NCBI RefSeq assembly: GCF_009932395.1
Contig: NZ_LSRS01000006.1
Span: 1-64,000, forward strand
Source of the DNA: Sporotomaculum syntrophicum
Lineage (GTDB): Bacteria > Bacillota > Desulfotomaculia > Desulfotomaculales > Desulfallaceae
Length of the DNA stretch: 64,000 bases
Reading direction: 5' to 3'
Part shown: positions 9,434 to 17,600 of the stretch, piece by piece
Numbering within the stretch: the stretch's first letter is position 1
Layout: the number at the start of each line of letters is the position of its first letter
Translations under genes and position numbers: made by a program
The notes under the pieces: model-generated
The model's input: only the letters and a program-made list of their open reading frames with translations
Databases searched by the model: none
Told to the model about the DNA's origin: nothing

Positions 9434-9839
9434 CCGGTGAAATTAGGGGGCAATCAGAAGCACTGTCTGTCAACCTGCTTTTCGCTTTTTCTTATTTGCT
9501 ATACTTGGATAACCTTGGGTTTTATGATAAATTGATATCAACGTAGCTGATTAGCATAATCAGGCTGAGTGCATATTAAGTTAATACAGTTAATGGCAGC
9601 AAACAGAGATGTTACTTAGTACTAAAACGTAATTAAAGGTAAGCTTCGCCATGGGGATGGTTGTAGGGGTGGGGCTGGCGCCCCACTCGCTGGATGGACC
9701 CAAAGGAAGACGACGGAACCGCCCTGTCGCGCGTTTAGGTATTGGTCTTATAATTGGTTGTATATGATTAAATACGCTATAGAAGGGAGTTAGGCCTGGT
9801 AGGGAGAGAAGTTGGCAAAGTAGAGGCCAGGCCGCTGTT
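9434..9839. other. Intergenic stretch without a recognised gene
   Basis: About 400 bases after adhE hold no supported ORF, RNA family or strong terminator. A GC-rich segment (GGGGCTGGCGCCCC near 9670) can fold on itself but has no T-run. Confidence 0.5.
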
Positions 9840-10118
9840 ATGGCGCAAGTAATGCTGGACCGGGCACGTAATTTTAAGCTTACCGAAGCAACGATAACCC
9901 GGATTAACGAAAAGTACGGGTCTGCAGAAGCTGCCATTGAGGAGCTTAAGCAAGTGAATTTGCATGCCTTTATTACTGTGGTCTGGGCGCTTTTGGCCGA
10001 GGATGACCCGGAGCTTTCCTTTGAAGATACTGCCCGGCTGCTTTACGCTAAGCCGGAGATAATGCAACAGGTTGACGAGGCTATTGTAGCCGCTTTTACC
10101 GAACAAATAGTTTCCTAA
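9840..10118 (+). CDS. Small hypothetical protein, faintly like a phage tail-assembly chaperone
   Basis: A 92-residue soluble helical protein. The middle (HAFITVVWALLAEDDPELSFEDTARLL) recalls phage tail-assembly chaperone-type proteins, in which a short helix is followed by 'DP.LT.E' and a Leu-rich helix, but no phage genes are near. The upstream ribosome-binding site is weak, and ATG 9840 may not be the true start. Function unknown. Confidence 0.45.
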   Translation: MAQVMLDRARNFKLTEATITRINEKYGSAEAAIEELKQVNLHAFITVVWALLAEDDPELSFEDTARLLYAKPEIMQQVDEAIVAAFTEQIVS

Positions 10119-10174
10119 CCGCATTTGGCGCACGGGCCGTCTGCAAGGGTAGGCTGGTATTGGTTTACGCCCTT

Positions 10175-10336
10175 TTAATCTTCCTTGTTCTCCTTGGCTA
10201 CGTATACCGCGCCACTGCCGTAATGGTCCGGAGCTGTAGTTTGTCCGCTGGTATCGTCAATATGGACTGATTTGGCATGGTATTTATCAAGATTGCTTTT
10301 TTTAATAATTGGCTTGCTGCTGTTTTCGGTTTGCAT
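10175..10336 (-). CDS. 53-residue hydrophilic hypothetical protein
   Basis: The frame is open further upstream, but the ATG at 10334-10336 has a good GGGAGG site and begins MQTENSSKPIIKKSN; the upstream extension is shadow coding. The protein is polar and Lys/Asp/Gly-rich with no domain I recognise. It lies divergent to copZ. Function unknown. Confidence 0.55.
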   Translation of the reverse strand: MQTENSSKPIIKKSNLDKYHAKSVHIDDTSGQTTAPDHYGSGAVYVAKENKED

Positions 10337-10500
10337 GGTGTTAACCTCCCTGGCTAAATTTTTGTTGTTGTTCTTTATTCTAACCAGGACAGAGGATAAA
10401 TATTGTCCCGAAGCAGGCAGCCATGAACATAGGAAGGCTCCATTGCTGAACGGAATTTTACCTGGTAAGCAGCTGCATGGCAAGGAGGTGAGATGCGGAG

Positions 10501-10698
10501 ATGAACCAGACGCTAAAAGTTGAAGGCATGAGCTGCCGCCATTGTGAAATGGCCGTGGAAAAGGCAGTTAAAGGCCTTGCCGGTGTGGAAAACGTAAAGG
10601 TGGATTTAGTTAACAAAGAAGTCTCGGTAACCGGTTCGGCAGACCGGGAGCAGATCGCCAAGGCGATTCAGGAAGCCGGTTATGAGGTAGTGGGCTAG
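10501..10698 (+). CDS. Heavy-metal-associated (CopZ-like) copper chaperone
   Basis: A 65-residue HMA domain with the metal-binding MSCRHC motif near the N-terminus (residues 9-14; the usual form is MxCxxC) and the beta-alpha-beta-beta-alpha-beta pattern. It would bind Cu(I) and hand it to a P-type ATPase or regulator. AAGGAGG precedes the ATG. No CopA ATPase is nearby in this window, so its partner is elsewhere. Confidence 0.88.
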   Translation: MNQTLKVEGMSCRHCEMAVEKAVKGLAGVENVKVDLVNKEVSVTGSADREQIAKAIQEAGYEVVG

Positions 10699-10728
10699 CA
10701 CTGAGAATTAACGAAGAAATGGCCTGGT

Positions 10729-12828
10729 TTATAAAGCCAGGCCGCTTTGCTTCAGTCGGCTGATTTTGCGTACGATGGTGGACTGGTCTACCTTTAAGGC
10801 CTGGGCTGCCCGGTTGGCGCTGCCGCATTCCTTGATGGCGGTGCTGATTAGCTGCCGCTCTACCTCCAGCACCGCGTTTTTAAGCGGCATGATCCCCTTG
10901 ACATAAACTTCAGGCTGCTTGTCCTCCAGGTTTTCAAAAACATGCGCCGGCAGGTGTTCTACGGAAATTTCATCGTCAGCGGTGGTTACCAGCAGCCTTT
11001 CCATCATATTATCAAGTTCCCTGACATTGCCGGGCCAGTAATAATTCAGCAGGGCATCATAAACCCGGGGACTAACTCTTTTACGAATGCCGTATTTTTT
11101 CTCATATTTTTGTATAAAGGTACAGGCCAGCGGAATGATATCTTCTTTGCGTTCCCGAAGTGGGCAAATATTTAACGGTACCACGTTGATCCGGAAGTAC
11201 AGATCTTCCCTGAACTGGCCTTCCTTGACCATTGTTTCCAGGTTGCGGTTGGTGGCCGCAAGGATGCGTACATTTATGGGCTTGGGCTTGCTGCCGCCCA
11301 CCCGGAGCACTTCTTTTTCCTGGATCGCCCGTAGCAGTTTAACTTGAAAACTGATGGGTAAATCACCAATCTCATCCAAAAATAATGTGCCGTTGTTGGC
11401 TAGCTCAAACATACCCGCCTTGCCCTCGCGGTTAGCCCCGGTAAAAGCGCCCCGCTCGTAGCCAAACATCTCCGATTCCAGCAGGTTTTCTGGTATAGCC
11501 CCACAGTTGACGGTAATAAAGGGCCCGTTTTGGCGTTTACTGTTATTATGAATCGTTTTAGCAAAAACATCCTTGCCTACCCCGGATTCGCCCAGAATCA
11601 GCACTGTGGTATCAACACTGGCCAGGCGTACGGCGGTCTGTAACAATTCCTGCATTTTGGGGGAGTTAAAAACCAACCCTTCTTGTTTTAATAGCCGGCC
11701 TCGCAGCTCGTTAATCTCATCCTGGTAGCGCTCGCTCATTTCCTTGGTTTGCCTGAGCTGTTCCCGCAGTTCATTAAGCTCGGTGAGGTCACGAATGTTA
11801 ATTACAATGCGCTCAGTTTCCCCCTCCTGGTTTTGTACAGGACTGCCGGTGATTAAAAACTGGTCCTTTTCCACCACGGTAACGGGTTCACCTGCAGCGA
11901 GCACAGCTTCGACGATGGAATGGGTATAGACTCCTTTTTCTATCAGGTAGTCCATGGGCTGGCCTTGAATTTTGGCCGAGGGTATACCGATGATTCGCTC
12001 GTGTGCCTGATTAGCCCTGATGATCATTCCATCGGCATTAGTAATAATAATGCCATCGTAGGATGACTCAATGATTAGCTCAAGCTTTTTGTTTAATTGT
12101 TTAACTGAATCAAGTTCTTCCGAAATAAATTCCAATTCGGAAATGTCCTGGAATATAGCCACGGCACCGACAACTTGTCCGTTTTCATAAATGGGACTCT
12201 GGTTGGTCAGGTAGGTGCGGTTGCCCTGGGTATAGGTCATGGATAATTTAAAATCTTTGCGGCTCCTGCCGTCTTTTAATACATCCAGCAGTCCCTGCAG
12301 GCTGATCACTTCAGACAGATGACATCCCATGGCAGAGCTTTTGGGCAGCCTGGTCATTTTTTCTGCAGCCTGGTTGTACAGGCGGATTACGCCGTTGTTA
12401 TCGATGGCGATAATACCGTTGTTTACTGAATCTAAAATAGTATCTACCTGGAGTTGTATGGAGTTGGCTTTGTTTAACAGTTCACACCCCACCCTGGTTT
12501 TGGCAAGAAAGCCGCACAGGCGGTTATCCTGGTTAACCACGGGAAAAGCCTGCCCGTGTATGGCCCAGGCGTTGGCCCAGGAATCATTTTCGCCAATGGT
12601 CTGCACCGGGCTTTGCATAATATCGGCTACTGTGGTGTTCTGTTCAAAAACCTTTGCTCCCCATTCAATGAGATCATTTCTGGTCACCATGCCTATAATT
12701 TCTTCGTTTGGGCTTAGCACCGGCAGGCCGGTAATTTTATGCTGCCGGATAAGTTGCCAGGCCTCTGCAGCCGGCTGCTCGGGACGCAGACTGACGCTTA
12801 ATGGCGTCATGATCTTGTTAACCAGCAT
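10729..12828 (-). CDS. Sigma-54-dependent transcriptional activator with CBS and PAS sensors
   Basis: About 699 residues. Order: CBS pair (about 1-115, KIMTPLSVSLRPEQPAAEAW), PAS domain (about 140-240, ILDSVNNGIIAIDNNG), second PAS (about 255-360), AAA+ sigma-54 interaction domain (about 395-625, with Walker A GESGVGKD, GAFTGA loop contacting sigma-54, and FLDEIGDLP) and a Fis-type helix-turn-helix at the end (GSANRAAQALKVDQSTIVRKI). It activates RpoN promoters in response to an unknown ligand, adenosine nucleotides or redox state. ATG 12828 has GGGGG upstream and is preferred to 12855. The nearby adhE is a possible but unproven target. Confidence 0.9.
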   Translation of the reverse strand: MLVNKIMTPLSVSLRPEQPAAEAWQLIRQHKITGLPVLSPNEEIIGMVTRNDLIEWGAKVFEQNTTVADIMQSPVQTIGENDSWANAWAIHGQAFPVVNQDNRLCGFLAKTRVGCELLNKANSIQLQVDTILDSVNNGIIAIDNNGVIRLYNQAAEKMTRLPKSSAMGCHLSEVISLQGLLDVLKDGRSRKDFKLSMTYTQGNRTYLTNQSPIYENGQVVGAVAIFQDISELEFISEELDSVKQLNKKLELIIESSYDGIIITNADGMIIRANQAHERIIGIPSAKIQGQPMDYLIEKGVYTHSIVEAVLAAGEPVTVVEKDQFLITGSPVQNQEGETERIVINIRDLTELNELREQLRQTKEMSERYQDEINELRGRLLKQEGLVFNSPKMQELLQTAVRLASVDTTVLILGESGVGKDVFAKTIHNNSKRQNGPFITVNCGAIPENLLESEMFGYERGAFTGANREGKAGMFELANNGTLFLDEIGDLPISFQVKLLRAIQEKEVLRVGGSKPKPINVRILAATNRNLETMVKEGQFREDLYFRINVVPLNICPLRERKEDIIPLACTFIQKYEKKYGIRKRVSPRVYDALLNYYWPGNVRELDNMMERLLVTTADDEISVEHLPAHVFENLEDKQPEVYVKGIMPLKNAVLEVERQLISTAIKECGSANRAAQALKVDQSTIVRKISRLKQSGLAL

Positions 12829-13007
12829 TATTTTACCCCCTGAGATGAGCTGCAATATTTTAATAATTGTTTTCCGATTTTCCGGTCACAGATATATGTA
12901 ATTCCGCATAATAAGTATTTCTGTTTAACCTGTATAAAACCTGCTGTTGTTTAATAAATATTTGCTGTCTGAATTGCTGGAAGGGGCTCAGCCGATGTTA
13001 AATAAAA

Positions 13008-13035
13008 AGTGAACCGGTGATGCTCCCGGTTCACT
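13008..13035 (-). terminator. Terminator of the YhcN-type lipoprotein gene
   Basis: A perfect 10-bp stem AGTGAACCGG / CCGGTTCACT (13008-13017, 13026-13035), followed on the minus strand by TTTTTATTT. Confidence 0.8.
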
Positions 13036-13062
13036 GCGGTAGTGTGTATGTGGGTCTGTTAT

Positions 13063-13554
13063 TTACATGGTTCTTGGTGTTAAACGGCGGGTGATTTCTG
13101 CCAGCTCGTTGGCAAAGCTGGACACAGGCATGCCTTCGGCGATCCCTTTATCAATATTTTTCAGACGGGTAAAAGTATCGGCATCCGAGCTTACAAAAAC
13201 GGTATTAATGCCGGTCTCAGTGCCTCGAACTTGCTTAATTACCGCTTCCTCAACTGCTTTAGTTTGCTCATTTTCCAAATTGGCTTTGATATCCAAGCCA
13301 ATATAGGCGGTATTCCCGGCTACTACCACGGTGGAGCTTTTCACACCTTCAACCTGGTCGACTTTCTGAGCAATGTCTCTGGCCTGCTGCCGGGCATCAT
13401 CATTAGCCTGGTTGTCATTGTTTGTGTCGGTTTGGTTCTGGTTGGGGACAGGCTGTGTGGGCCCTGGTTTTCTAGCCTCCGTACACCCGCTCAAAATAAC
13501 GAGCGCAGTGATAAACAGTGCTACCAACAGGGTGGAAAAATTTTTAGTATTCAT
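13063..13554 (-). CDS. YhcN/YlaJ-family sporulation lipoprotein
   Basis: A 163-residue lipoprotein: signal peptide with lipobox ending ILSGC (Cys about 24), a low-complexity Asn/Asp/Gln linker, then the YhcN/YlaJ domain (ARDIAQKVDQVEGVKSSTVVVAGNTAYIG) of spore-forming Firmicutes. In Bacillus such proteins are forespore-expressed and membrane-linked, affecting spore outgrowth; here that is by family only. Single-gene transcript with a clear terminator. Confidence 0.85.
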   Translation of the reverse strand: MNTKNFSTLLVALFITALVILSGCTEARKPGPTQPVPNQNQTDTNNDNQANDDARQQARDIAQKVDQVEGVKSSTVVVAGNTAYIGLDIKANLENEQTKAVEEAVIKQVRGTETGINTVFVSSDADTFTRLKNIDKGIAEGMPVSSFANELAEITRRLTPRTM

Positions 13555-13650
13555 TTAAACGCACTCCTTTTGTAATTAGTTTTTCTTAGAATGCGAAAAA
13601 TGATTAGATAATATTCAATAGACGAAGCGCTTATAGTGCTGATATGAGAA

Positions 13651-13686
13651 CAGCCCCACCTTATAATGGCTTAAGATGGGGCTGTA
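13651..13686 (-). terminator. Hairpin after the DUF169 gene
   Basis: CAGCCCCA pairs with TGGGGCTG with additional inner pairs; it lies directly downstream of the minus-strand stop at 13694. The T-run behind it is short. Confidence 0.5.
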
Positions 13687-13693
13687 GGTTTAT

Positions 13694-14473
13694 TTATTTA
13701 TTTCTTTCCAGTACGTGGTGCCATTCTTCCTTGTCCAGGAAACTTCCTGTAACATTGGCCTCCATGGCCAAAAACATTTGGTAGGGTACTGTAAATGACA
13801 GGATATCTTTATCCACATGCTTGCGGGCCGAAATATCGATCAAACCGATGATAGCCCGGGGGGTTTCCCGCTGTGCTTCTTGATAGGGGATAATACCAAT
13901 ACTGTGGCAGCCTGCACCAAACGGCACAACTACATTTTCATTGGTCTCCCGGTCGTAATTAGCCATAACCGTCAGAGCGGAAATCTGGTCAGGATTGGCC
14001 AGGAAAACAATGTTTTGGGGTGTCTCTCCCGCTGATAAACTGTCCAGCGGTTTAAAAACGACATAATCGGTGGGTACATCTGTCATGGGCAGGCATTCAA
14101 CAAACTTTTTGGCTACGGCAGGGTTTTTCAGGTAGCCTTCGCCATGTTCCAGAGCAGGCATATTTTTCACTATATTCTTGCCTATCTCGGATTGGCAAAA
14201 GTCCTGGTTGCCGGTGGAAAGGAAATACTCAATCCCACCGGGGAAGTTGACGTAAGTGTTGCCAAAGCCCAAACCGGCGCCACCACCTAGGCAACCAAAG
14301 GTTTTCCGGTCAAATACGGCAGTTCTGCCTTTGGCTGCCGCGCTGAGCATAGCTACTACACAGCCCCAGCGACTTTCCTTAAATTGCAGGGCCAGCTCTG
14401 GTTTTTCGTTGGTGAACACTACTGCTACGGGTGCATACTTGAGCTGAATGGCCCGGGCTAATTTACTCTCCAT
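13694..14473 (-). CDS. DUF169 family protein
   Basis: A 259-residue protein of the DUF169 family common in anaerobes and methanogens. Recognisable segments are YAPVAVVFTNEKPE near the start, RWGCVVAMLSAAAKGRTAVFD, FGCLGGGAGLGFG and FGAGCHSIGIIPYQEAQ. The conserved Cys residues suggest metal or cofactor binding, but the biochemical role of the family is not known to me. Ribosome-binding site AAAGGGTGG is present. No operon partners. Confidence 0.8.
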   Translation of the reverse strand: MESKLARAIQLKYAPVAVVFTNEKPELALQFKESRWGCVVAMLSAAAKGRTAVFDRKTFGCLGGGAGLGFGNTYVNFPGGIEYFLSTGNQDFCQSEIGKNIVKNMPALEHGEGYLKNPAVAKKFVECLPMTDVPTDYVVFKPLDSLSAGETPQNIVFLANPDQISALTVMANYDRETNENVVVPFGAGCHSIGIIPYQEAQRETPRAIIGLIDISARKHVDKDILSFTVPYQMFLAMEANVTGSFLDKEEWHHVLERNK

Positions 14474-14631
14474 ATTTAAACCACCCTTTCTTTCTTTTTG
14501 TTAAGCATTATTGTGGTAAGAAATGCGGCTATGAGGCCCATGAGCAAGTTATTATCAGGTTTTCTACAATTCTATGAAAATCCCTGCAGGATGTATCAAA
14601 GGCAGTACCTGGTTATTACATCAGGGAAAAA

Positions 14632-14655
14632 TTAACCTTTAAGGATAAAGGTTAA
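14632..14655. repeat. 9-bp inverted repeat upstream of a lipoprotein gene
   Basis: TTAACCTTT (14632-14640) and AAAGGTTAA (14647-14655), separated by six bases, lie about 50 bases before the start at 14705. It could be an operator for that gene or a short terminator; it has no T-run. Confidence 0.4.
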
Positions 14656-14704
14656 CTTACCGGTTATGTCGAATAATATTGGCAAATTATAAAGGGGGAG
14701 TAGC

Positions 14705-15439
14705 ATGTTGCATAAGTTAAAAATGCTTTTGGTTACCGTGCTGGTGGTTGTTTTCGGTTCCCTGGCTCTGGCCGGGTGTGGTGGAGAAAAACAGGAAAGC
14801 GGCAACGATGGCGACATCCAGGGAGTAACTGCGGGACAAAATGCGCAAAATACGGAGAAGGAATCGGCAGCGGATTTATTCGCTAAAGGGCAAAAAATTG
14901 AGGGCATGACCTGTGATTATGTTTTAACGGCGTCCGGCACCACTATGCAGGGTAAAATGTGGGTGCAGGGCGATAAGGTGAAGCATGAAACCTCGGCTCA
15001 GGGTGAAAAAGTGATTATGCTTTTTGACGGTAGTGCTTTTTATATGTATAACCCGGCGCAAAATATGGCGCTCAAATATACTAAAAAGGACCTGCCGGGG
15101 GGAAGCGAGGAAGTAGATACGCCCTTTGATTTTACGGAAGAAGCTAGTGATGGACTAATTACTGAACTGGAAACTGTAGACTTAGAAGGGCATAAATGCA
15201 GGGTCCTTTTGGTTCAAGAAAAAGATTCTAAAGATGAAGTAAAAATGTGGGTGCGGGAGGATTACGGTATCCCCGTGCGTGTAGAAGCTTCGGATGAGAA
15301 TGGTGGCAAGACGGTCATGGAGTATAAGAATGTTGAGGTGGGAGCTCTGCCGGCTTCTACATTTGCTTTGCCTGAGGGTGTACAAGTGCAGGATATTAGT
15401 GATATGATGAGCCAGCTGCAACAGGGTGCCGGCAACTGA
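14705..15439 (+). CDS. LolA-like / DUF4412-type lipoprotein
   Basis: A 244-residue lipoprotein (lipobox LALAGC, Cys about 24) with a Glu/Asn linker and a beta-rich domain (MTCDYVLTASGTTMQGKMWVQGDKVKHE, FYMYNPAQNMALKY) like outer-membrane lipoprotein-sorting LolA-type or DUF4412 folds that bind acyl chains or hydrophobic ligands. In a Gram-positive it would sit on the outer face of the cell membrane. Strong ribosome-binding site GGGGGAG, strong terminator after the gene. Precise role unknown. Confidence 0.7.
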   Translation: MLHKLKMLLVTVLVVVFGSLALAGCGGEKQESGNDGDIQGVTAGQNAQNTEKESAADLFAKGQKIEGMTCDYVLTASGTTMQGKMWVQGDKVKHETSAQGEKVIMLFDGSAFYMYNPAQNMALKYTKKDLPGGSEEVDTPFDFTEEASDGLITELETVDLEGHKCRVLLVQEKDSKDEVKMWVREDYGIPVRVEASDENGGKTVMEYKNVEVGALPASTFALPEGVQVQDISDMMSQLQQGAGN

Positions 15440-15455
15440 GCCGGTGCTTGCAATG

Positions 15456-15503
15456 AAAAGGTCGCCAAGCATTTTTTAAGGATGGGTGTCTTGGCGACCT
15501 TTT
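15456..15503. terminator. Perfect 14-bp terminator hairpin
   Basis: AAAAGGTCGCCAAG (15456-15469) pairs with CTTGGCGACCTTTT (15490-15503). A/T ends make it usable in both directions; it ends the upstream lipoprotein gene. Confidence 0.85.
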
Positions 15504-15593
15504 ATGCTTTATAAATGTTTATATAACGGGTTGCAAGCTGGTTATATGACTTAGTATGATTAGACTAGCTCAATTCAAAATGACGAGGTGCTT

Positions 15594-16208
15594 ATGATGT
15601 GTGCGGATAAGACTTTTTGGGAAAAAGCAGTTGAATTTCACGGGCATGCCTGCCCCGGACTGGCCGTCGGGTACCGAGTAGCGGAAATAGCACTGGAGCA
15701 TCTTAAGGAAATACGCTCGGCCGACGAAGAGCTGGTGGCTATTGTGGAAAATGACGCCTGCGGAGTCGATGCCATCATGGTGCTGACCGGCTGTACCCTG
15801 GGTAAGGGTAACCTGCTCTTCCGTGACCTGGGCAAGCAGGTGTATACCTTTGGCAGCCGCAGCAGCAACCGGGCTCTGCGCATCTATGTGGATGATACCA
15901 GGGTGCACCCGTCCGACCCGCAAAAGGACCGGCTGCGGGACAGGGTTTTCGCCGGCACGGCCACCGAGGAGGAACTGGCGCAATTCGAACAGGAGCGGAG
16001 CCGGTGGATCGAACAACTGTTGCACATGCCCGAGGAAGAGTTCTGCAAGGTGGAGCAAATTGATTTTCAATTTCCCTCAAAGGCGCTTTTGTTCACTTCC
16101 GTGCAATGTGCCCGCTGCGGGGAATATGTGATGGAGCCCCGGGCTCGGGTGCGGGACGGTAAGTTTGTCTGCCTGGATTGCTTCGAGGATTACACCCGGG
16201 GATGGTAA
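15594..16208 (+). CDS. FmdE-like protein with C-terminal zinc ribbon
   Basis: A 204-residue protein with an N-terminal FmdE domain (FHGHACPGLAVGYRVAEIAL, with His and Cys metal ligands; ENDACGVDAIMVLTGCTLGKGNL) and a C-terminal zinc-ribbon (CARCGEYVMEPRARVRDGKFVCLDC, two CxxC pairs). FmdE domains occur beside molybdenum/tungsten formylmethanofuran dehydrogenases and in bacterial proteins of uncertain role that bind metal. ATG 15594 follows GAGGTG at good distance. A link to the molybdenum/tungsten riboswitch gene at 54.6 kb is possible but speculative. Confidence 0.8.
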   Translation: MMCADKTFWEKAVEFHGHACPGLAVGYRVAEIALEHLKEIRSADEELVAIVENDACGVDAIMVLTGCTLGKGNLLFRDLGKQVYTFGSRSSNRALRIYVDDTRVHPSDPQKDRLRDRVFAGTATEEELAQFEQERSRWIEQLLHMPEEEFCKVEQIDFQFPSKALLFTSVQCARCGEYVMEPRARVRDGKFVCLDCFEDYTRGW

Positions 16209-16220
16209 CAGTTGTCATTT

Positions 16221-16742
16221 TTAATTTGTTTTATACATGGGCGGAATAATTACATAGGATTTTAATTTACCGTATTCGATAAATCTATCGTATAGTTTCA
16301 GCTCCTCAATTAAAAAAGTTAAAAACATCTCTCTGATGCTAGGGGAAGTACTATGCATAAAAGCCATAGTATGCGTAGGTAAAAAGGATTGAATACCCCT
16401 TAAAACGCGCCGGAATATATATCTATCTGTGAAAGCCTCAATATTAACCGTAAATTGGGTTTGTTTCGGGGGCCTAACTGGAAGCGCGATTCCATAGGCC
16501 GTCATATTCTTTTCTAATAAAGAAATATGTTTGTCAAGCGTTTTTTTACCCAGCTTAAGAATTAGCCTTAAATCCTCATCGTGAGCAAAATTTTCAAATA
16601 TATTTGTCAGATATATTATGTGATATCTTTGGATTAAATGATTCCACAGGTGAAATACATCGGTGACGCTGATTTTTTGTTGTTTATCCGCAGTAGATGC
16701 AGTTAGACTACTCAATATTTCTTTAGCCTTTAATATTTTCAT
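16221..16742 (-). CDS. DUF3231 family protein (copy 1)
   Basis: A 173-residue all-helical protein. The segment ISVTDVFHLWNHLIQRYHIIYLTNIFENFAHDEDLRL and IALPVRPP are characteristic of DUF3231, a family abundant in spore-forming Firmicutes and expressed in sporulation in some. It is a tandem paralogue of the next gene upstream, sharing the VxDVFHLW, DLRLI and RPP positions. Function unknown. Confidence 0.75.
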   Translation of the reverse strand: MKILKAKEILSSLTASTADKQQKISVTDVFHLWNHLIQRYHIIYLTNIFENFAHDEDLRLILKLGKKTLDKHISLLEKNMTAYGIALPVRPPKQTQFTVNIEAFTDRYIFRRVLRGIQSFLPTHTMAFMHSTSPSIREMFLTFLIEELKLYDRFIEYGKLKSYVIIPPMYKTN

Positions 16743-16775
16743 TTGCCTTTTACCTCTTTTTAATATTATGCTCAG

Positions 16776-17297
16776 CTATGCATTATAAGTGGGAGGAATA
16801 TTCAAATAACCCTTTAGCCTACCGTACTCGATAAGTATCTCATGAACCTCCATTGTAGTTATTAAATGGTTTTTGAATGTTTTTCCAACTATAGGGGAAG
16901 TACTTTGCATAAAAGCTCCCGCTAGAATATGGAAGAATGATTGAATGCCGATAAATAAGGTTTGATAGACAAATCTATCTGTTATGTGCTCTAATTTAGC
17001 TGTGGTGTTAATAGCGGCCGGCGGGCGACTCGGGAACGGTATACCGTAATTGCTCATGATGCTTTCCATACTGGCCATGCCTTCTTTAATAACAGCGGTT
17101 ACCTTATCGATAATTAATCTTAAGTCTTTATCTTCAGCAAAATTACCAGTAACTTGAATACATTCCATAATATCTGATTTAGTAACCAGAACATCCCACA
17201 CATAAAAAACTTCTGATACATTTATGTATTGCTGTCTTTCTTTGGTAGACTTACCGATTTCCCGTATCTTTTGAATCTTATCCATTACATCAACCAA
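16776..17297 (-). CDS. DUF3231 family protein (copy 2)
   Basis: A 173-residue paralogue of the preceding gene, 33 bases upstream in the same transcript (minus strand). Shared features: INVSEVFYVWDVLV, FAEDKDLRLIIDKV, IPFPSRPPA and a Thr/Ser-Pro stretch MQSTSP. The start may be the second Met (MDKIQKIR). Tandem duplication followed by divergence is the simplest explanation. Function unknown. Confidence 0.75.
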   Translation of the reverse strand: MVDVMDKIQKIREIGKSTKERQQYINVSEVFYVWDVLVTKSDIMECIQVTGNFAEDKDLRLIIDKVTAVIKEGMASMESIMSNYGIPFPSRPPAAINTTAKLEHITDRFVYQTLFIGIQSFFHILAGAFMQSTSPIVGKTFKNHLITTMEVHEILIEYGRLKGYLNIPPTYNA

Positions 17298-17506
17298 AAG
17301 AGATACCTTCTTTGCGTTATTTTTATTGATATATTTTGATTATTTTATGTTGTTTATTCAGATTATATTTGCCTAACATCATTACTTTGATTTATAAACT
17401 AGAGTAAAATGGAGATAATGCATAATAAAAGGATTATTGTTGTGGATTTTAAGCGCTTACGGTATTTGCCATTCGTGCTTTAAATGCAATACTATCATTC
17501 TATAAG

Positions 17507-17533
17507 TTAGCACTCGCCGGGGTTGAGTGCTAA
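17507..17533 (+). promoter_or_regulatory. CIRCE operator (HrcA binding site)
   Basis: TTAGCACTC (17507-17515), nine-base spacer, GAGTGCTAA (17525-17533): a perfect CIRCE element. It lies 67 bases before htpG, so HrcA should repress htpG and heat shock should relieve it. CIRCE is usually in front of groESL or dnaK. Confidence 0.95.
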
Positions 17534-17600
17534 CAATAGACTACTATATAAACTAAACTAAATTTGCTCAAACCACTTTACCAATAGGGAGGGTATATAT

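Noticed and set aside
10337-10483. N-terminal extension of the 53-residue minus-strand protein
   Set aside because: The extension is unlike coding sequence, and a better ATG with GGGAGG lies downstream.
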